From the NCBI GenBank assembly GCA_036336795.1, contig JAYZFL010000044.1, forward strand, positions 1 to 64,000: DNA of 64,000 nucleotides. Reading direction: 5' to 3'. The notes under the pieces were generated by a model. That model worked only from the letters and a program-made list of their open reading frames with translations. It was not told where the DNA came from and did no database searches. Below are positions 17,128 to 25,806 of the stretch, piece after piece. The stretch is from UBA822 sp036336795 (GTDB lineage: Bacteria > Gemmatimonadota > Gemmatimonadetes > Longimicrobiales > Gaopeijiaceae). Position numbers and translations under genes: made by a program. Each line of letters opens with the position of its first letter. Positions within the stretch are counted from its first letter, which is position 1.

Positions 17128-18885
17128 ATGTCACGCACGATCGAAATTCTTCCTGACCTCGTAGCCAATCAAATTGCGGCCGGTGAAGTTGTCGAGCGGC
17201 CAGCATCGGTCGTAAAAGAGTTGCTTGAAAACGCTCTTGATGCCCAGCCAACTCGGATTGAGATTACAATCCAAAGAGGGGGCAAACGACGCATTCTTGT
17301 CGTCGACGACGGTATAGGGATGGGACGTGAGGACGCCCTAATCTCACTTGATCGGCACGCGACGAGTAAGATTCGCGTTGCAGATGACCTCTCGTCGGTA
17401 GCGACATTTGGATTTAGGGGAGAGGCACTTCCCTCAATCTCCGCAGTTTCCCTTATGACGCTTGAGACGAGAGTGGAAACGGAGGAAGTCGGAACCCGTA
17501 TACGTATCAAGTCCGGAACGATCATCGCGGTGGATACCGTTCCTAGGCAGTGCGGGACGACAGTGGAGATTGCGAACCTATTTTTTAACGCTCCGGCCAG
17601 GTCTAAATTCTTAAAGGTTACAGCGGCGGAAACCCGCGCCGTGAGTGAGGTTGTAAACGTCTTGGCCTTGGCCGAGCCTTCGGTTGGTTTTACGCTCACG
17701 GCCGACGAACGTGAACTGCTTGAGTTGCCACCCGTCGAGAATCTCAACGATCGGATCGCTGCAATTTGGGGTGAAGAGGATGCCGGAACGCTCGTTCCTC
17801 TGGCCTCGGAATCGGGTGCGATTCGGGTGCAGGGTCTTGTGCAAAGACCCGACGCTGCGTCAAGCGGCCCTCGCCGTGCCTATTCGTTCGTGAACGGACG
17901 TCCTTTCCGTAGCCGAAATCTTCGTTCGGCCGTAGATCGTGGATATCGTACCACCATCCCTGGGCACGCGCGCCCATGGTTTTTTCTCTTCCTAGAGGTG
18001 CCACCGAACACAGTGGACATGAATGTTCACCCGACTAAGGCTGAGGTGAGCTTTCGTAATGGTGGAGCTGTTGAGACATTAATAGAGGAGGCGGTTCGAG
18101 ATTGTCTGGCGTCCGAGGCGAGTTCCGCTTCTCTAGATTCCGAGCCGTCGTCCGCTCCACGCTTTGTACGTGACTCGGTCCCGTCCATACCGAGGGAGGT
18201 CCCAGCCCAAGTCAGCCAGACGGCGCTCTTCCTTACGAGGGATGTTACGAAAGAAGGTGTTGCCGACGAGCCTAGGGTGAGCGGAGAGACTAAACCGACA
18301 CCAGTCGTGGAAGAGCAACCCCGGCTATGGCAACTTCTCCATACCTATGTACTGGCAGAAACGCGCGAGGGCTTAATCGTCATCGATCAACATTCAGCCC
18401 ACGAGCGGATTTTGTTTGAACGATTGATCACCGCGTTTGAAGTGGGTGGCCAGACCGGCCAACGGCTTCTCTTTCCCATCACCCTGCGACTGTCGAAGGC
18501 CGAAATCCTCGAAGCTGAGGCACTAAAGGGTATCCTCAACGCAGTGGGTTTCGAGATTGAGAGCTTTGGGGGCAACACGCTCATCGCGCACGCGGTTCCG
18601 GATCCACATCCCTATTTTGACCCTGAGCGCTGTATTCACGATATGATGGAGGAGTTGGTTCAAGGATCGGACCTCACCCGCTCTGCTAAGAATCAGCATG
18701 AGAGAATCGCAATGAGCTTTGCGTGCAAGGGATCCATAAAGGCTGGTCAAAGATTGAATGAGCAAGAGATGCAGGAGCTCTTCGATCAGCTCTTCGCCAC
18801 AAAACTTCCGTATCACGACGTCCATGGCCGACCTACGATCGTCCGCCTGAGCAAAGGCGAACTGGAGAGAAAGTTCGGCAGGTGA
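17128..18885 (+). CDS. mutL: DNA mismatch repair protein MutL
   Basis: MutL links mismatch recognition by MutS to strand removal. The N-terminal GHKL ATPase is intact: IAAGEVVERPASVVKELLEN, VDDGIGM and ATFGFRGEAL. A linker at about residues 325-400 leads to the C-terminal dimerisation domain. The endonuclease metal motif DQHSAHERILFE is present, matching DQHAx2Ex4E, so this looks like a nicking MutL. The later CPHGRP motif reads DVHGRP (Asp564 replaces the Cys). The stop overlaps miaA by four bases. The adjacency of mutL and miaA is common in bacteria. Confidence 0.96.
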   Translation: MSRTIEILPDLVANQIAAGEVVERPASVVKELLENALDAQPTRIEITIQRGGKRRILVVDDGIGMGREDALISLDRHATSKIRVADDLSSVATFGFRGEALPSISAVSLMTLETRVETEEVGTRIRIKSGTIIAVDTVPRQCGTTVEIANLFFNAPARSKFLKVTAAETRAVSEVVNVLALAEPSVGFTLTADERELLELPPVENLNDRIAAIWGEEDAGTLVPLASESGAIRVQGLVQRPDAASSGPRRAYSFVNGRPFRSRNLRSAVDRGYRTTIPGHARPWFFLFLEVPPNTVDMNVHPTKAEVSFRNGGAVETLIEEAVRDCLASEASSASLDSEPSSAPRFVRDSVPSIPREVPAQVSQTALFLTRDVTKEGVADEPRVSGETKPTPVVEEQPRLWQLLHTYVLAETREGLIVIDQHSAHERILFERLITAFEVGGQTGQRLLFPITLRLSKAEILEAEALKGILNAVGFEIESFGGNTLIAHAVPDPHPYFDPERCIHDMMEELVQGSDLTRSAKNQHERIAMSFACKGSIKAGQRLNEQEMQELFDQLFATKLPYHDVHGRPTIVRLSKGELERKFGR

Positions 18886-19808
18886 GGGATTTCCTCGCTA
18901 TAACGGGCCCCACGACTTCCGGGAAGACCAAGCTCTCAATGGCGGTGGCCGAGCTTCTTGACGCTGAGATCGTTTGTATGGATTCCAGGCAGATTTATCT
19001 TGGTATGGATATCGGTACGGACAAGACACCGAGTGCATTTTACGACCGAGTGCCTCACCATGGGCTGGATATGCGGACGCCCAATGAGGTTTATAGTGCG
19101 GGCCAGTTTGGTCGTGATGCACGCTGCTGGATCGCAGAGATTCAGGGGAGGTGTCGGGTTCCCATCCTAGTTGGCGGGACGGGTTTCTTCTTGAAGGCTC
19201 TTACACACCCTATGTTTCGACAGCCGAAGATGGATCGAGAACGCCTTCAAGGACTACGGATGTTTCTTGATTCTCGACCCTTGAAGGAACTGGAGCGCTG
19301 GGTCAGACGACTAGATCCGGCGCGCGCCGTACTCGCGCACCAAGGGGGTACGCAGCGTCTGAGTCGGACGATCGAACTGGCACTGCTCACTGGGCGCCCG
19401 CTGTCGTGGTGGCACGAAAACGGCGAACTGGATCAGGAACCTCTCAACGGAGTAGTTGTCGTCCTTGAGGTGGACCGGGCGGAGCTAGACGAGCGCATCA
19501 ACACTCGAGTGACCAGGATGGTGGAGGCCGGATTGGTTGACGAGGTGAGAAGACTGCTCGAATTAGGATACCGACCGGAAGATCCCGGGATGAGCGGCAC
19601 CGGTTATAGAGAAATTTGCGCCAATCTGAGGGGTGAGATGAGCCTCGAAGAAGCGTTGGATCGAATGAGATCTCAAACCAGAAAGTACGCGAGGAGACAA
19701 CTCACATGGTTCCGGAACCAATTGCCTGAGGACGCTGTTTGGATGGATGCCTCTAGGCCTCTGAGAGTTCAGGCCGAAGAGGTCGTAGCGGCTTGGTCTC
19801 GGGGATAA
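18882..19808 (+). CDS. miaA: tRNA dimethylallyltransferase
   Basis: MiaA transfers a dimethylallyl group to the N6 of adenosine 37 in tRNAs reading UNN codons. Motifs include the P-loop GPTTSGKTKLS at the N-terminus, DSRQIYLGMDIGTDK, PHHGLDM, and the GGTGFFLKAL segment, with GTGYREIC near the C-terminus. The GTG start overlaps the mutL TGA as GTGA, implying translational coupling. At 308 residues the length fits the family. Confidence 0.95.
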   Translation: MRDFLAITGPTTSGKTKLSMAVAELLDAEIVCMDSRQIYLGMDIGTDKTPSAFYDRVPHHGLDMRTPNEVYSAGQFGRDARCWIAEIQGRCRVPILVGGTGFFLKALTHPMFRQPKMDRERLQGLRMFLDSRPLKELERWVRRLDPARAVLAHQGGTQRLSRTIELALLTGRPLSWWHENGELDQEPLNGVVVVLEVDRAELDERINTRVTRMVEAGLVDEVRRLLELGYRPEDPGMSGTGYREICANLRGEMSLEEALDRMRSQTRKYARRQLTWFRNQLPEDAVWMDASRPLRVQAEEVVAAWSRG

Positions 19809-19841
19809 GAAGGATTTTGTGAGAGGAGAGGGGCTGAGACT

Positions 19842-20972
19842 ATGAAAATTGGGATTACATGTTATCCGACGTATGGGGGTTCAGGGGCGGTCGCGACCGC
19901 CCTCGGGATTCAACTCGCTGAACGGGGCCACGAAGTACATTTCGTTTCATACGATCAACCTTTCCGCCTCCAGCATTTGCACAAAGGAGTCTTCTTCCAC
20001 GAAGTAGAGATGAAGCACTATCCGCTCTTCGAGCATCCGCCGTATACCCTCGCCTTGGCGGTGGCATTGTACGACACCTCTCGTACACACGACCTCGACC
20101 TGATCCATGTTCACTATGCTATTCCCCACGCTACGTCGGCATGGATTGCACAAGAGATGCTCGGAGAGGAAGGGCCTCCGGTGGTGACAACGCTTCACGG
20201 TACGGACATTAGCCTAGTGGGCTTGCACTCATCCTTCCAGCCGATAATTCGTTTTTCAATCCTGCGATCGAATGGGGTCACCGCGGTATCGAATTTCCTC
20301 AGAGAGGAGACGGTTCAGAAATTTGACGTTCCACCTGAACTAATTAAGGTGATTCCAAATTTCATCGACACCGATCTTTACCGTCCCGGCAAGGATCCTT
20401 CTCATCGCGCCTCTCTGGCGGAAGAGAGCGAAAAGATATTAATGCACGTCTCCAATTTCCGACCAGTGAAACGGGTTCAGGACGTAATCAAGGTCTTCGC
20501 ACTCGTTTCGAAACACATTTCGGCCCGACTGCTAATGATTGGTGATGGTCCGGAGCGGCTCCGTGCCATGGAGGCAGCCCGGGCCCTCGGAGTTGAAAAT
20601 CACGTCGTCTTCTTGGGGAAGCATGCCTCCGTGGAAGAACTCTTGCCCTATGCAGACCTGTTCCTGCTCACAAGTGAGTCAGAATCGTTCGGTCTGGCTA
20701 CTCTCGAAGCTATGGCGTCCGGTGTTCCTGTGGTAACATCGAGGGGGGGTGGAGTGGCAGAGGTCGTGCCGCATGGTGAGGCTGGATACCTTTTCGATGT
20801 AGGAGCTGTCGAGGAGATGTCTGAGGGCGCACTGGATATCTTATGTGACTCAATTCGTTGGAAGAAATTCAGCGAGACCGGCCGTGCGGTCGCTGTTGAG
20901 CGTTTCTCGGCGGAGAAGGTCGTCTCCCTTTACGAATCATACTACCAATCGATTATAAGGCCTAACACGTGA
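19842..20972 (+). CDS. bshA: N-acetyl-alpha-D-glucosaminyl L-malate synthase (BshA)
   Basis: This GT4 glycosyltransferase makes GlcNAc-malate from UDP-GlcNAc and L-malate, the first step of bacillithiol synthesis. It opens MKIGITCYPTYGGSGAVAT, the characteristic BshA start, with TTLHGTDISLVG, IPNFIDTDLY, HVSNFRPVKRV and the nucleotide-sugar motif SESESFGLATLEAMASGVPV following. At 376 residues it is full length. No bshB or bshC is in the window. The gene overlaps uppP by four bases (GTGA). It could act on another acceptor, but the N-terminal similarity to BshA is strong. Confidence 0.88.
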   Translation: MKIGITCYPTYGGSGAVATALGIQLAERGHEVHFVSYDQPFRLQHLHKGVFFHEVEMKHYPLFEHPPYTLALAVALYDTSRTHDLDLIHVHYAIPHATSAWIAQEMLGEEGPPVVTTLHGTDISLVGLHSSFQPIIRFSILRSNGVTAVSNFLREETVQKFDVPPELIKVIPNFIDTDLYRPGKDPSHRASLAEESEKILMHVSNFRPVKRVQDVIKVFALVSKHISARLLMIGDGPERLRAMEAARALGVENHVVFLGKHASVEELLPYADLFLLTSESESFGLATLEAMASGVPVVTSRGGGVAEVVPHGEAGYLFDVGAVEEMSEGALDILCDSIRWKKFSETGRAVAVERFSAEKVVSLYESYYQSIIRPNT

Positions 20973-21760
20973 ATATCTGGGAGGCCCTCTTTCTTGGGTT
21001 TGTCCAGGGGGCGACTGAGTTCTTGCCTGTCTCAAGCTCGGGCCATCTGGTCGCGGGACAGGCTCTCCTAGGACTTGAAATTCCTGGAATACGGTTCGAG
21101 GTAGCAGTTCACCTGGCGACACTCATATCTGTTTTTGTCATTTACAGGGTGCGCCTCAGACATCTACTAGATGGCATTATTCGTCGGGACAGAGAGATTT
21201 GGCGGTACCTAGGGCTCTTGCTTCTGGCTACAGTTCCAGCTGGGCTCCTGGGTGTATTATTCGGAAACACAGTCAAATCACTTTTTGAGAATCCCTTTGT
21301 TCCGGCGACGGCTTTCTTGGTCACGGGGTTGATTCTATGGAGCACTCGGTGGATTCACCGGGAAGAGGTCCTGAAGAGACCTGACGTCCGTGGCGCGATT
21401 CTGATAGGCTTGGCTCAGGCGTTTGCTATGGTGCCCGGGATTTCTCGTTCCGGAACAACAGTGGCGATGGCCTTGTGGCTCGGAGTTGCGCCGAAGGAAG
21501 CAGCAGCTTTTTCCTTTCTCATGTCGATCCCGACGATCGGTGGCGCTGCACTTCTTCAGCTCTCTGATGTCAGTTCCGGCGACCTGTCTTTGTCAACGAC
21601 TGCGCTTGTGGCGGGTTCGGTCGTGGCTGCTGTAACAGGAATGGGGGCAATTCGTGCGTTTGTGCTAGTTCTGGCACGCCAAACCTTCCACCACTTCGGC
21701 GTCTACTGTTGGGTACTCGGTGTTGTGTTTTTGGCCTATCTTCTTGTCTCGGTAAGTTAG
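20969..21760 (+). CDS. uppP: Undecaprenyl-diphosphatase (UppP/BacA)
   Basis: This integral membrane phosphatase recycles undecaprenyl pyrophosphate for peptidoglycan and polysaccharide export and can confer bacitracin tolerance. The catalytic segments QGATEFLPVSSSGHL near the N-terminus and MVPGISRSGTTVAMAL in the middle are both intact. About eight membrane helices are expected in 263 residues. The GTG start overlaps the bshA stop by four bases. Confidence 0.95.
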   Translation: MNIWEALFLGFVQGATEFLPVSSSGHLVAGQALLGLEIPGIRFEVAVHLATLISVFVIYRVRLRHLLDGIIRRDREIWRYLGLLLLATVPAGLLGVLFGNTVKSLFENPFVPATAFLVTGLILWSTRWIHREEVLKRPDVRGAILIGLAQAFAMVPGISRSGTTVAMALWLGVAPKEAAAFSFLMSIPTIGGAALLQLSDVSSGDLSLSTTALVAGSVVAAVTGMGAIRAFVLVLARQTFHHFGVYCWVLGVVFLAYLLVSVS

Positions 21761-21825
21761 TTGAAGGCGTTGGGACAGTTTGAGAGGCACTTTCTATAGT
21801 CACACCCATTCAGCCGTGTTGTAAC

Positions 21826-22623
21826 ATGGAGTTTCCTTTTATGCGCTATTGGGAGGGGGAGTCCACTGCAGTCTGGGAACGGAAATGGAACGTGCCGTAT
21901 CTCGAAATACATGAAAGCCTGCCCTCCACGAATGATCGTGCGCGAGAATTGGCCCGTGAAAGGGCGATCCCGTTCTCCGTCGTGATCGCAGAGGCTCAAA
22001 CGGCAGGAAAGGGTCGAGCTGGAAAGCGATGGGACTCGCCGGCAGGAATGGGACTCTGGTTATCGTTTCTTCTGACGTCTCGTTCGCAGCGTGAACCCGT
22101 CCTTGTCCCGATCCTAGCGGGTCTTGCTGTGGCACGTGCAATCGAGGCGCTATGCTCAGGGTCGGAGCCGAAAATCAAATGGCCCAACGACATTGAGCTA
22201 GATGGTCGCAAAGTAGCTGGAATTCTGTGTGAGGGTGAGGGCACCGGGACTCTGGTCGTTGGGATCGGTGTGAACGTGAGACAGGCGGAAGAGGATTTTG
22301 ATCGCATATTGCAGGGGCGAGCGATTTCTCTAGAAGGTGCCGGATATTTCGTTGAGAGAGGAGAGTTCATCTGTGCACTTTTCTCGGAAGTGCATCGCTT
22401 CCTTGATCCACTGCCCAAGTTTCTCGACGAGAGTTTAAGGCGCGAGTTCGAATGCCGAGATACGTTGATCGGCCGGATGGTGAGTACGGATACTGGTTTG
22501 CAGGGGAGGGCGATGGGCATCTCTTCGGATGGGGCACTGATTTTGGAGGTGGATGGAATTCTGAGTGCAATCCGAGCGGGGAGCGTCCGCGTCAATTCGG
22601 CACAATCGAAGAAACAAACGTGA
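21826..22623 (+). CDS. birA: Biotin--[acetyl-CoA-carboxylase] ligase
   Basis: The enzyme activates biotin as biotinyl-AMP and attaches it to the biotin carrier of carboxylases. Motifs are SLPSTNDRARELA, AGKGRAGKRWDSPAG (the biotin-binding loop), KIKWPNDIELDGRKVAGIL and VVGIGVNV. The 265-residue protein lacks the N-terminal helix-turn-helix of bifunctional BirA, so it should be a ligase without repressor function. It is followed after 21 bases by coaX, a common pairing. Confidence 0.93.
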   Translation: MEFPFMRYWEGESTAVWERKWNVPYLEIHESLPSTNDRARELARERAIPFSVVIAEAQTAGKGRAGKRWDSPAGMGLWLSFLLTSRSQREPVLVPILAGLAVARAIEALCSGSEPKIKWPNDIELDGRKVAGILCEGEGTGTLVVGIGVNVRQAEEDFDRILQGRAISLEGAGYFVERGEFICALFSEVHRFLDPLPKFLDESLRREFECRDTLIGRMVSTDTGLQGRAMGISSDGALILEVDGILSAIRAGSVRVNSAQSKKQT

Positions 22624-22644
22624 TTCAGCTAGGAGACGGATGAA

Positions 22645-23442
22645 ATGGATCTCGTCATCGACATTGGGAACAGTGAAACTGTACTTGGGCTCATAGAAAG
22701 AGAAGGTCTCGATATAGTCGCTCATTGGCGGCTCAGCACAACGGTCCCTCGTACCGTCGACGAATACCATTTGCTACTCCGTTCTTTACTTAATGATGGT
22801 GGCTTCTCTCCAGATCATATTGGTATGACTGCTGTTGGGTCCGTCGTTCCTGGTATGACGGGAATCATTACGGACATGCTTGAGCGCATGACGGGGGAGC
22901 CTCCGGTCGTGGTTACGGCTCGAAGCCCGCTTCCGATTCGTCTAGACGTCGAGGAGCCTCTCTCGGTGGGTGCTGATCGAATTGCGAACACGCTGGCGGC
23001 GAAGGAATTATACGGGAGGGACACACTCGCCGTGGATTTGGGTACGGCTACGACCTTTGACTGTATCACTGGAGACGGCGTGTTCATGGGTGGGGTAATC
23101 GCCCAAGGTGTGCAAGCGGGGCTCGATTGGCTTGGGAGGAAGACTGCGAAGCTCCCGAGAGTGGATTTGGGCCGACCTACTAGGGTGATCGGACGACGGA
23201 CGGAAGATTGTATCCAGAGCGGGGTGTTTTTCTCGATGGTCGACATGGTGGATGGCATTGTCAGGCGTATTCTGAACGAGTGGCAGCGCGACGATGTTTA
23301 TGTAGTAGCTACTGGTGGGCACGGGATGACTGTGGGATCCTACGCGGAGACTGTAGTCCACATCGAACCCTTCCTTACACTTTACGGTCTTGCCATTGCC
23401 GGACGGACAGTCCGGAATCTACAGGCTTCCCATGGGAAGTAA
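22645..23442 (+). CDS. coaX: Type III pantothenate kinase
   Basis: CoaX phosphorylates pantothenate in the first step of CoA synthesis and is feedback-insensitive in characterised members. It is an ASKHA-fold kinase with the phosphate-1 motif VIDIGNSETVLG at the N-terminus, GADRIANTLAA, and the phosphate-2 motif AVDLGTATTFDCI; the adenosine segment VVATGGHG lies near the C-terminus. Its length of 265 residues is normal. It lies directly upstream of the CIRCE-groESL region but on the opposite side of that promoter. Confidence 0.95.
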   Translation: MDLVIDIGNSETVLGLIEREGLDIVAHWRLSTTVPRTVDEYHLLLRSLLNDGGFSPDHIGMTAVGSVVPGMTGIITDMLERMTGEPPVVVTARSPLPIRLDVEEPLSVGADRIANTLAAKELYGRDTLAVDLGTATTFDCITGDGVFMGGVIAQGVQAGLDWLGRKTAKLPRVDLGRPTRVIGRRTEDCIQSGVFFSMVDMVDGIVRRILNEWQRDDVYVVATGGHGMTVGSYAETVVHIEPFLTLYGLAIAGRTVRNLQASHGK

Positions 23443-23463
23443 GTGTACGCTGACCGAGGCCCG

Positions 23464-23491
23464 TTGACACTTTATCTGCTTAGAATAGATT
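23464..23491 (+). promoter_or_regulatory. Sigma-70-type promoter of groESL
   Basis: A perfect TTGACA (-35) at 23464-23469 is followed after 16 bases by TAGATT at 23486-23491 as a likely -10. This puts the start point at or next to the CIRCE element, which fits repression by blocking initiation. Confidence 0.65.
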
Positions 23492-23500
23492 ACCGTCTCG

Positions 23501-23527
23501 CTAGCACTCACCCAGGGTGAGTGCTAG
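23501..23527. promoter_or_regulatory. CIRCE operator (HrcA-binding)
   Basis: CTAGCACTC - nine bases - GAGTGCTAG is a perfect 9-base inverted repeat at 23501-23509 and 23519-23527. It differs from the CIRCE consensus (TTAGCACTC-N9-GAGTGCTAA) only at the outermost pair. It lies about 50 bases upstream of groES. HrcA binding here would repress the operon until heat shock; hrcA itself is not in the window. Confidence 0.95.
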
Positions 23528-23577
23528 AACACCTTTGAGCTTGAAGTAAATCTAAACAGTTAGCAGGAGGCATTCGG

Positions 23578-23883
23578 ATGTCGACGAAGGCTGCGACTAA
23601 AATCAACCCGCTTTCAGACCGCGTGGTTATTGTGCCCCTAGAGGAGGAAGACCAGATGCGTGGGGGCCTCTACATTCCTGATACCGCAAAGGAAAAACCA
23701 CAGTCGGGTGAGGTAGTGGCTGTGGGGGCAGGGAAGCTGTCCGATGAGGGCGTCCGGATCGAACCGGACGTTTCGGTAGGACAGACGGTGCTTTACGGCA
23801 AGTATAGTGGTACGGAGGTCACCGTAGAGGGCGAGGATTTCCTCATTCTTCGCGAGAGCGACATTTTGGCGGTGATTGGCTGA
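23578..23883 (+). CDS. groES: Co-chaperonin GroES
   Basis: GroES caps the GroEL chamber during ATP-driven protein folding. The 101-residue product shows PLSDRVVIVPLEEEDQMRGGLYIPDTAKEKP split across its N-terminal half, including the mobile-loop region and the conserved start of the barrel, and it ends in ILRESDILAVIG. AGGAGG at 23568-23573 is a strong ribosome-binding site. It is the first gene of the CIRCE-controlled operon, with groEL starting 63 bases after its stop. Confidence 0.98.
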   Translation: MSTKAATKINPLSDRVVIVPLEEEDQMRGGLYIPDTAKEKPQSGEVVAVGAGKLSDEGVRIEPDVSVGQTVLYGKYSGTEVTVEGEDFLILRESDILAVIG

Positions 23884-23946
23884 GCACCGCAATCGTAACG
23901 TTTCAATTAGACGAAAACTCAAGGATTACACATAGGAGTATAAGAG

Positions 23947-25584
23947 ATGGCTGCCAAAGAGCTTGATTTTGACGTCGATGCACGCGCGCGCCTCAAGTCA
24001 GGGGTCGACAAGCTTGCAAGGGCGGTAAAGGTCACCCTTGGCCCCAAGGGCCGCAACGTCGTTCTGGACCGTAAGTTCGGTTCCCCCACGGTCACAAAAG
24101 ACGGTGTGTCCGTTGCCAAGGAAGTGGAGCTTGAAGACGCCGTGGAGAACATGGGTGCCCAGATGGTTAAAGAGGTCGCCACGAAGACTTCTGATATCGC
24201 CGGTGATGGCACGACTACGGCCACGATTCTGGCGCAAGCGATCTTCGGAGAAGGCTTGAAGAATGTTACGGCCGGTACAAACCCAATGGGAATCCGGCGT
24301 GGCATCGATGCCGCCGTTGAGCAGGTCGTAGCTGTCTTACAAGGCCTGTCGACGGAGACCAAGGGTAAGGAAGAGATCTCTCAAGTCGGTGCGATTTCAG
24401 CCAACAACAACAGGGAGATTGGCGAACTAATTGCCGATGCGATGGAGAAGGTTGGTAAGGATGGAGTGATCACTGTCGAGGAGGCCAAAGGTCTCGAAAC
24501 GACCCTCGAAACAGTTGAGGGAATGCAGTTCGATCGTGGCTATCTGTCACCCTACTTCGTCACCGATCCGGAACGCATGGAAGCGATCATCGATGAACCC
24601 ATGATCCTTATCCATGACAAAAAGATCTCCTCCATGAAGGATCTTCTTCCGATCCTTGAGAAGGTTGCCCAGATGGGTAAGCCCCTCGTGATTATCGCCG
24701 AGGACATCGAGGGTGAAGCGCTTGCGACATTGGTCGTAAACAAGCTTCGTGGCACGCTTAAGGTCTGTGCTGTAAAAGCTCCGGGCTTTGGAGATCGGCG
24801 CAAGGCCATGCTCCAGGACGTTGCTGTCTTGACGGGCGGTCAAGTGATCTCCGAAGACGTTGGTTTCAAGTTGGAGAACACCGTGGTCAGTGACCTCGGA
24901 TCGGCCAAGCGGATCGTAATCGATAAGGACGATACCACGATCGTGGACGGAGCTGGTGAGACGGAAAAAATCCAAGGTCGGATTGAGGAAATCAAAGGCG
25001 CCATCGACAAGTCGACGTCCGATTATGATAGCGAGAAGCTCCAGGAGCGGCTCGCGAAGCTGTCTGGTGGTGTCGCGGTTATCAATGTAGGAGCTGCGAC
25101 TGAGACGGAGATGAAGGAGAAGAAGGCTCTTGTCGAAGATGCCCTGCACGCGACTCGTGCTGCTGTGGAAGAGGGTATCGTCCCCGGTGGCGGTGTGGCT
25201 CTTGTCCGGGCTCAGCAGCAACTCGAAGACTTCACTGTGGATGAGCACGATGAGCAGGTTGGTGTAGAAATTCTACGCAAGGCTCTGGAATCTCCCATTC
25301 GGCAGATTGTCGAAAATTCGGGTGCGGAAGGGTCCATTGTCGTTGCCAAGGTTCGCGACGGTGAAGGTGCCTTCGGCTATAACGCTCAGAGTGAAAAATA
25401 CGAGGACTTGGTGAACTCGGGCGTGATTGACCCGACGAAGGTTGTTCGGACAGCACTTCAGAATGCGGCGTCAATCGCCGGGCTGCTACTTACAACTGAA
25501 GCCGTTGTGGTCGAGAAGCCTGAAGAGGCTTCTGCTGCCGCTCCGGCGATGCCTCCAGGTGGCGGTATGGATGGAATGTACTAG
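23947..25584 (+). CDS. groL: Chaperonin GroEL
   Basis: This is the 60-kDa chaperonin forming the double-ring folding chamber. The 545-residue protein has the ATP-site signatures VTLGPKGRNVVLDRKFG and GDGTTTATILAQAI, the family signature AAVEEGIVPGGGVALV, and the Gly-Met-rich tail GGGMDGMY. Its codon use is slightly more uniform than that of neighbours, as expected for a highly expressed gene. The operon ends with a strong hairpin at 25632-25668. Confidence 0.98.
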   Translation: MAAKELDFDVDARARLKSGVDKLARAVKVTLGPKGRNVVLDRKFGSPTVTKDGVSVAKEVELEDAVENMGAQMVKEVATKTSDIAGDGTTTATILAQAIFGEGLKNVTAGTNPMGIRRGIDAAVEQVVAVLQGLSTETKGKEEISQVGAISANNNREIGELIADAMEKVGKDGVITVEEAKGLETTLETVEGMQFDRGYLSPYFVTDPERMEAIIDEPMILIHDKKISSMKDLLPILEKVAQMGKPLVIIAEDIEGEALATLVVNKLRGTLKVCAVKAPGFGDRRKAMLQDVAVLTGGQVISEDVGFKLENTVVSDLGSAKRIVIDKDDTTIVDGAGETEKIQGRIEEIKGAIDKSTSDYDSEKLQERLAKLSGGVAVINVGAATETEMKEKKALVEDALHATRAAVEEGIVPGGGVALVRAQQQLEDFTVDEHDEQVGVEILRKALESPIRQIVENSGAEGSIVVAKVRDGEGAFGYNAQSEKYEDLVNSGVIDPTKVVRTALQNAASIAGLLLTTEAVVVEKPEEASAAAPAMPPGGGMDGMY

Positions 25585-25631
25585 GTAGGCATATCCCTTG
25601 CTTTTATAGATGGGATACAGTCAATCCATCT

Positions 25632-25668
25632 CATGCCCCCGGTGTTGTTCTATCGCACCGGGGGCATG
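25632..25668 (+). terminator. Intrinsic terminator of groESL
   Basis: CATGCCCCCGGTG (25632-25644) pairs perfectly over 13 bases with CACCGGGGGCATG (25656-25668) around an 11-base loop. A short T-rich stretch (GTGTTTATT) follows. The stem is very stable, so termination is likely even with the weak T-tract. Confidence 0.85.
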
Positions 25669-25806
25669 GTGTTTATTGGCGCCGTGTTGGAAGCCCTTTA
25701 TCCCACGTCCTTGTACCGATAGTTTCTTCTCGTTCGAGCCTAGTCCCGTCCCACGGTAGGGGAGGGGAGTAGGAGATCTGTCTCCGGACGCCGAGGAAGG
25801 CCTACG

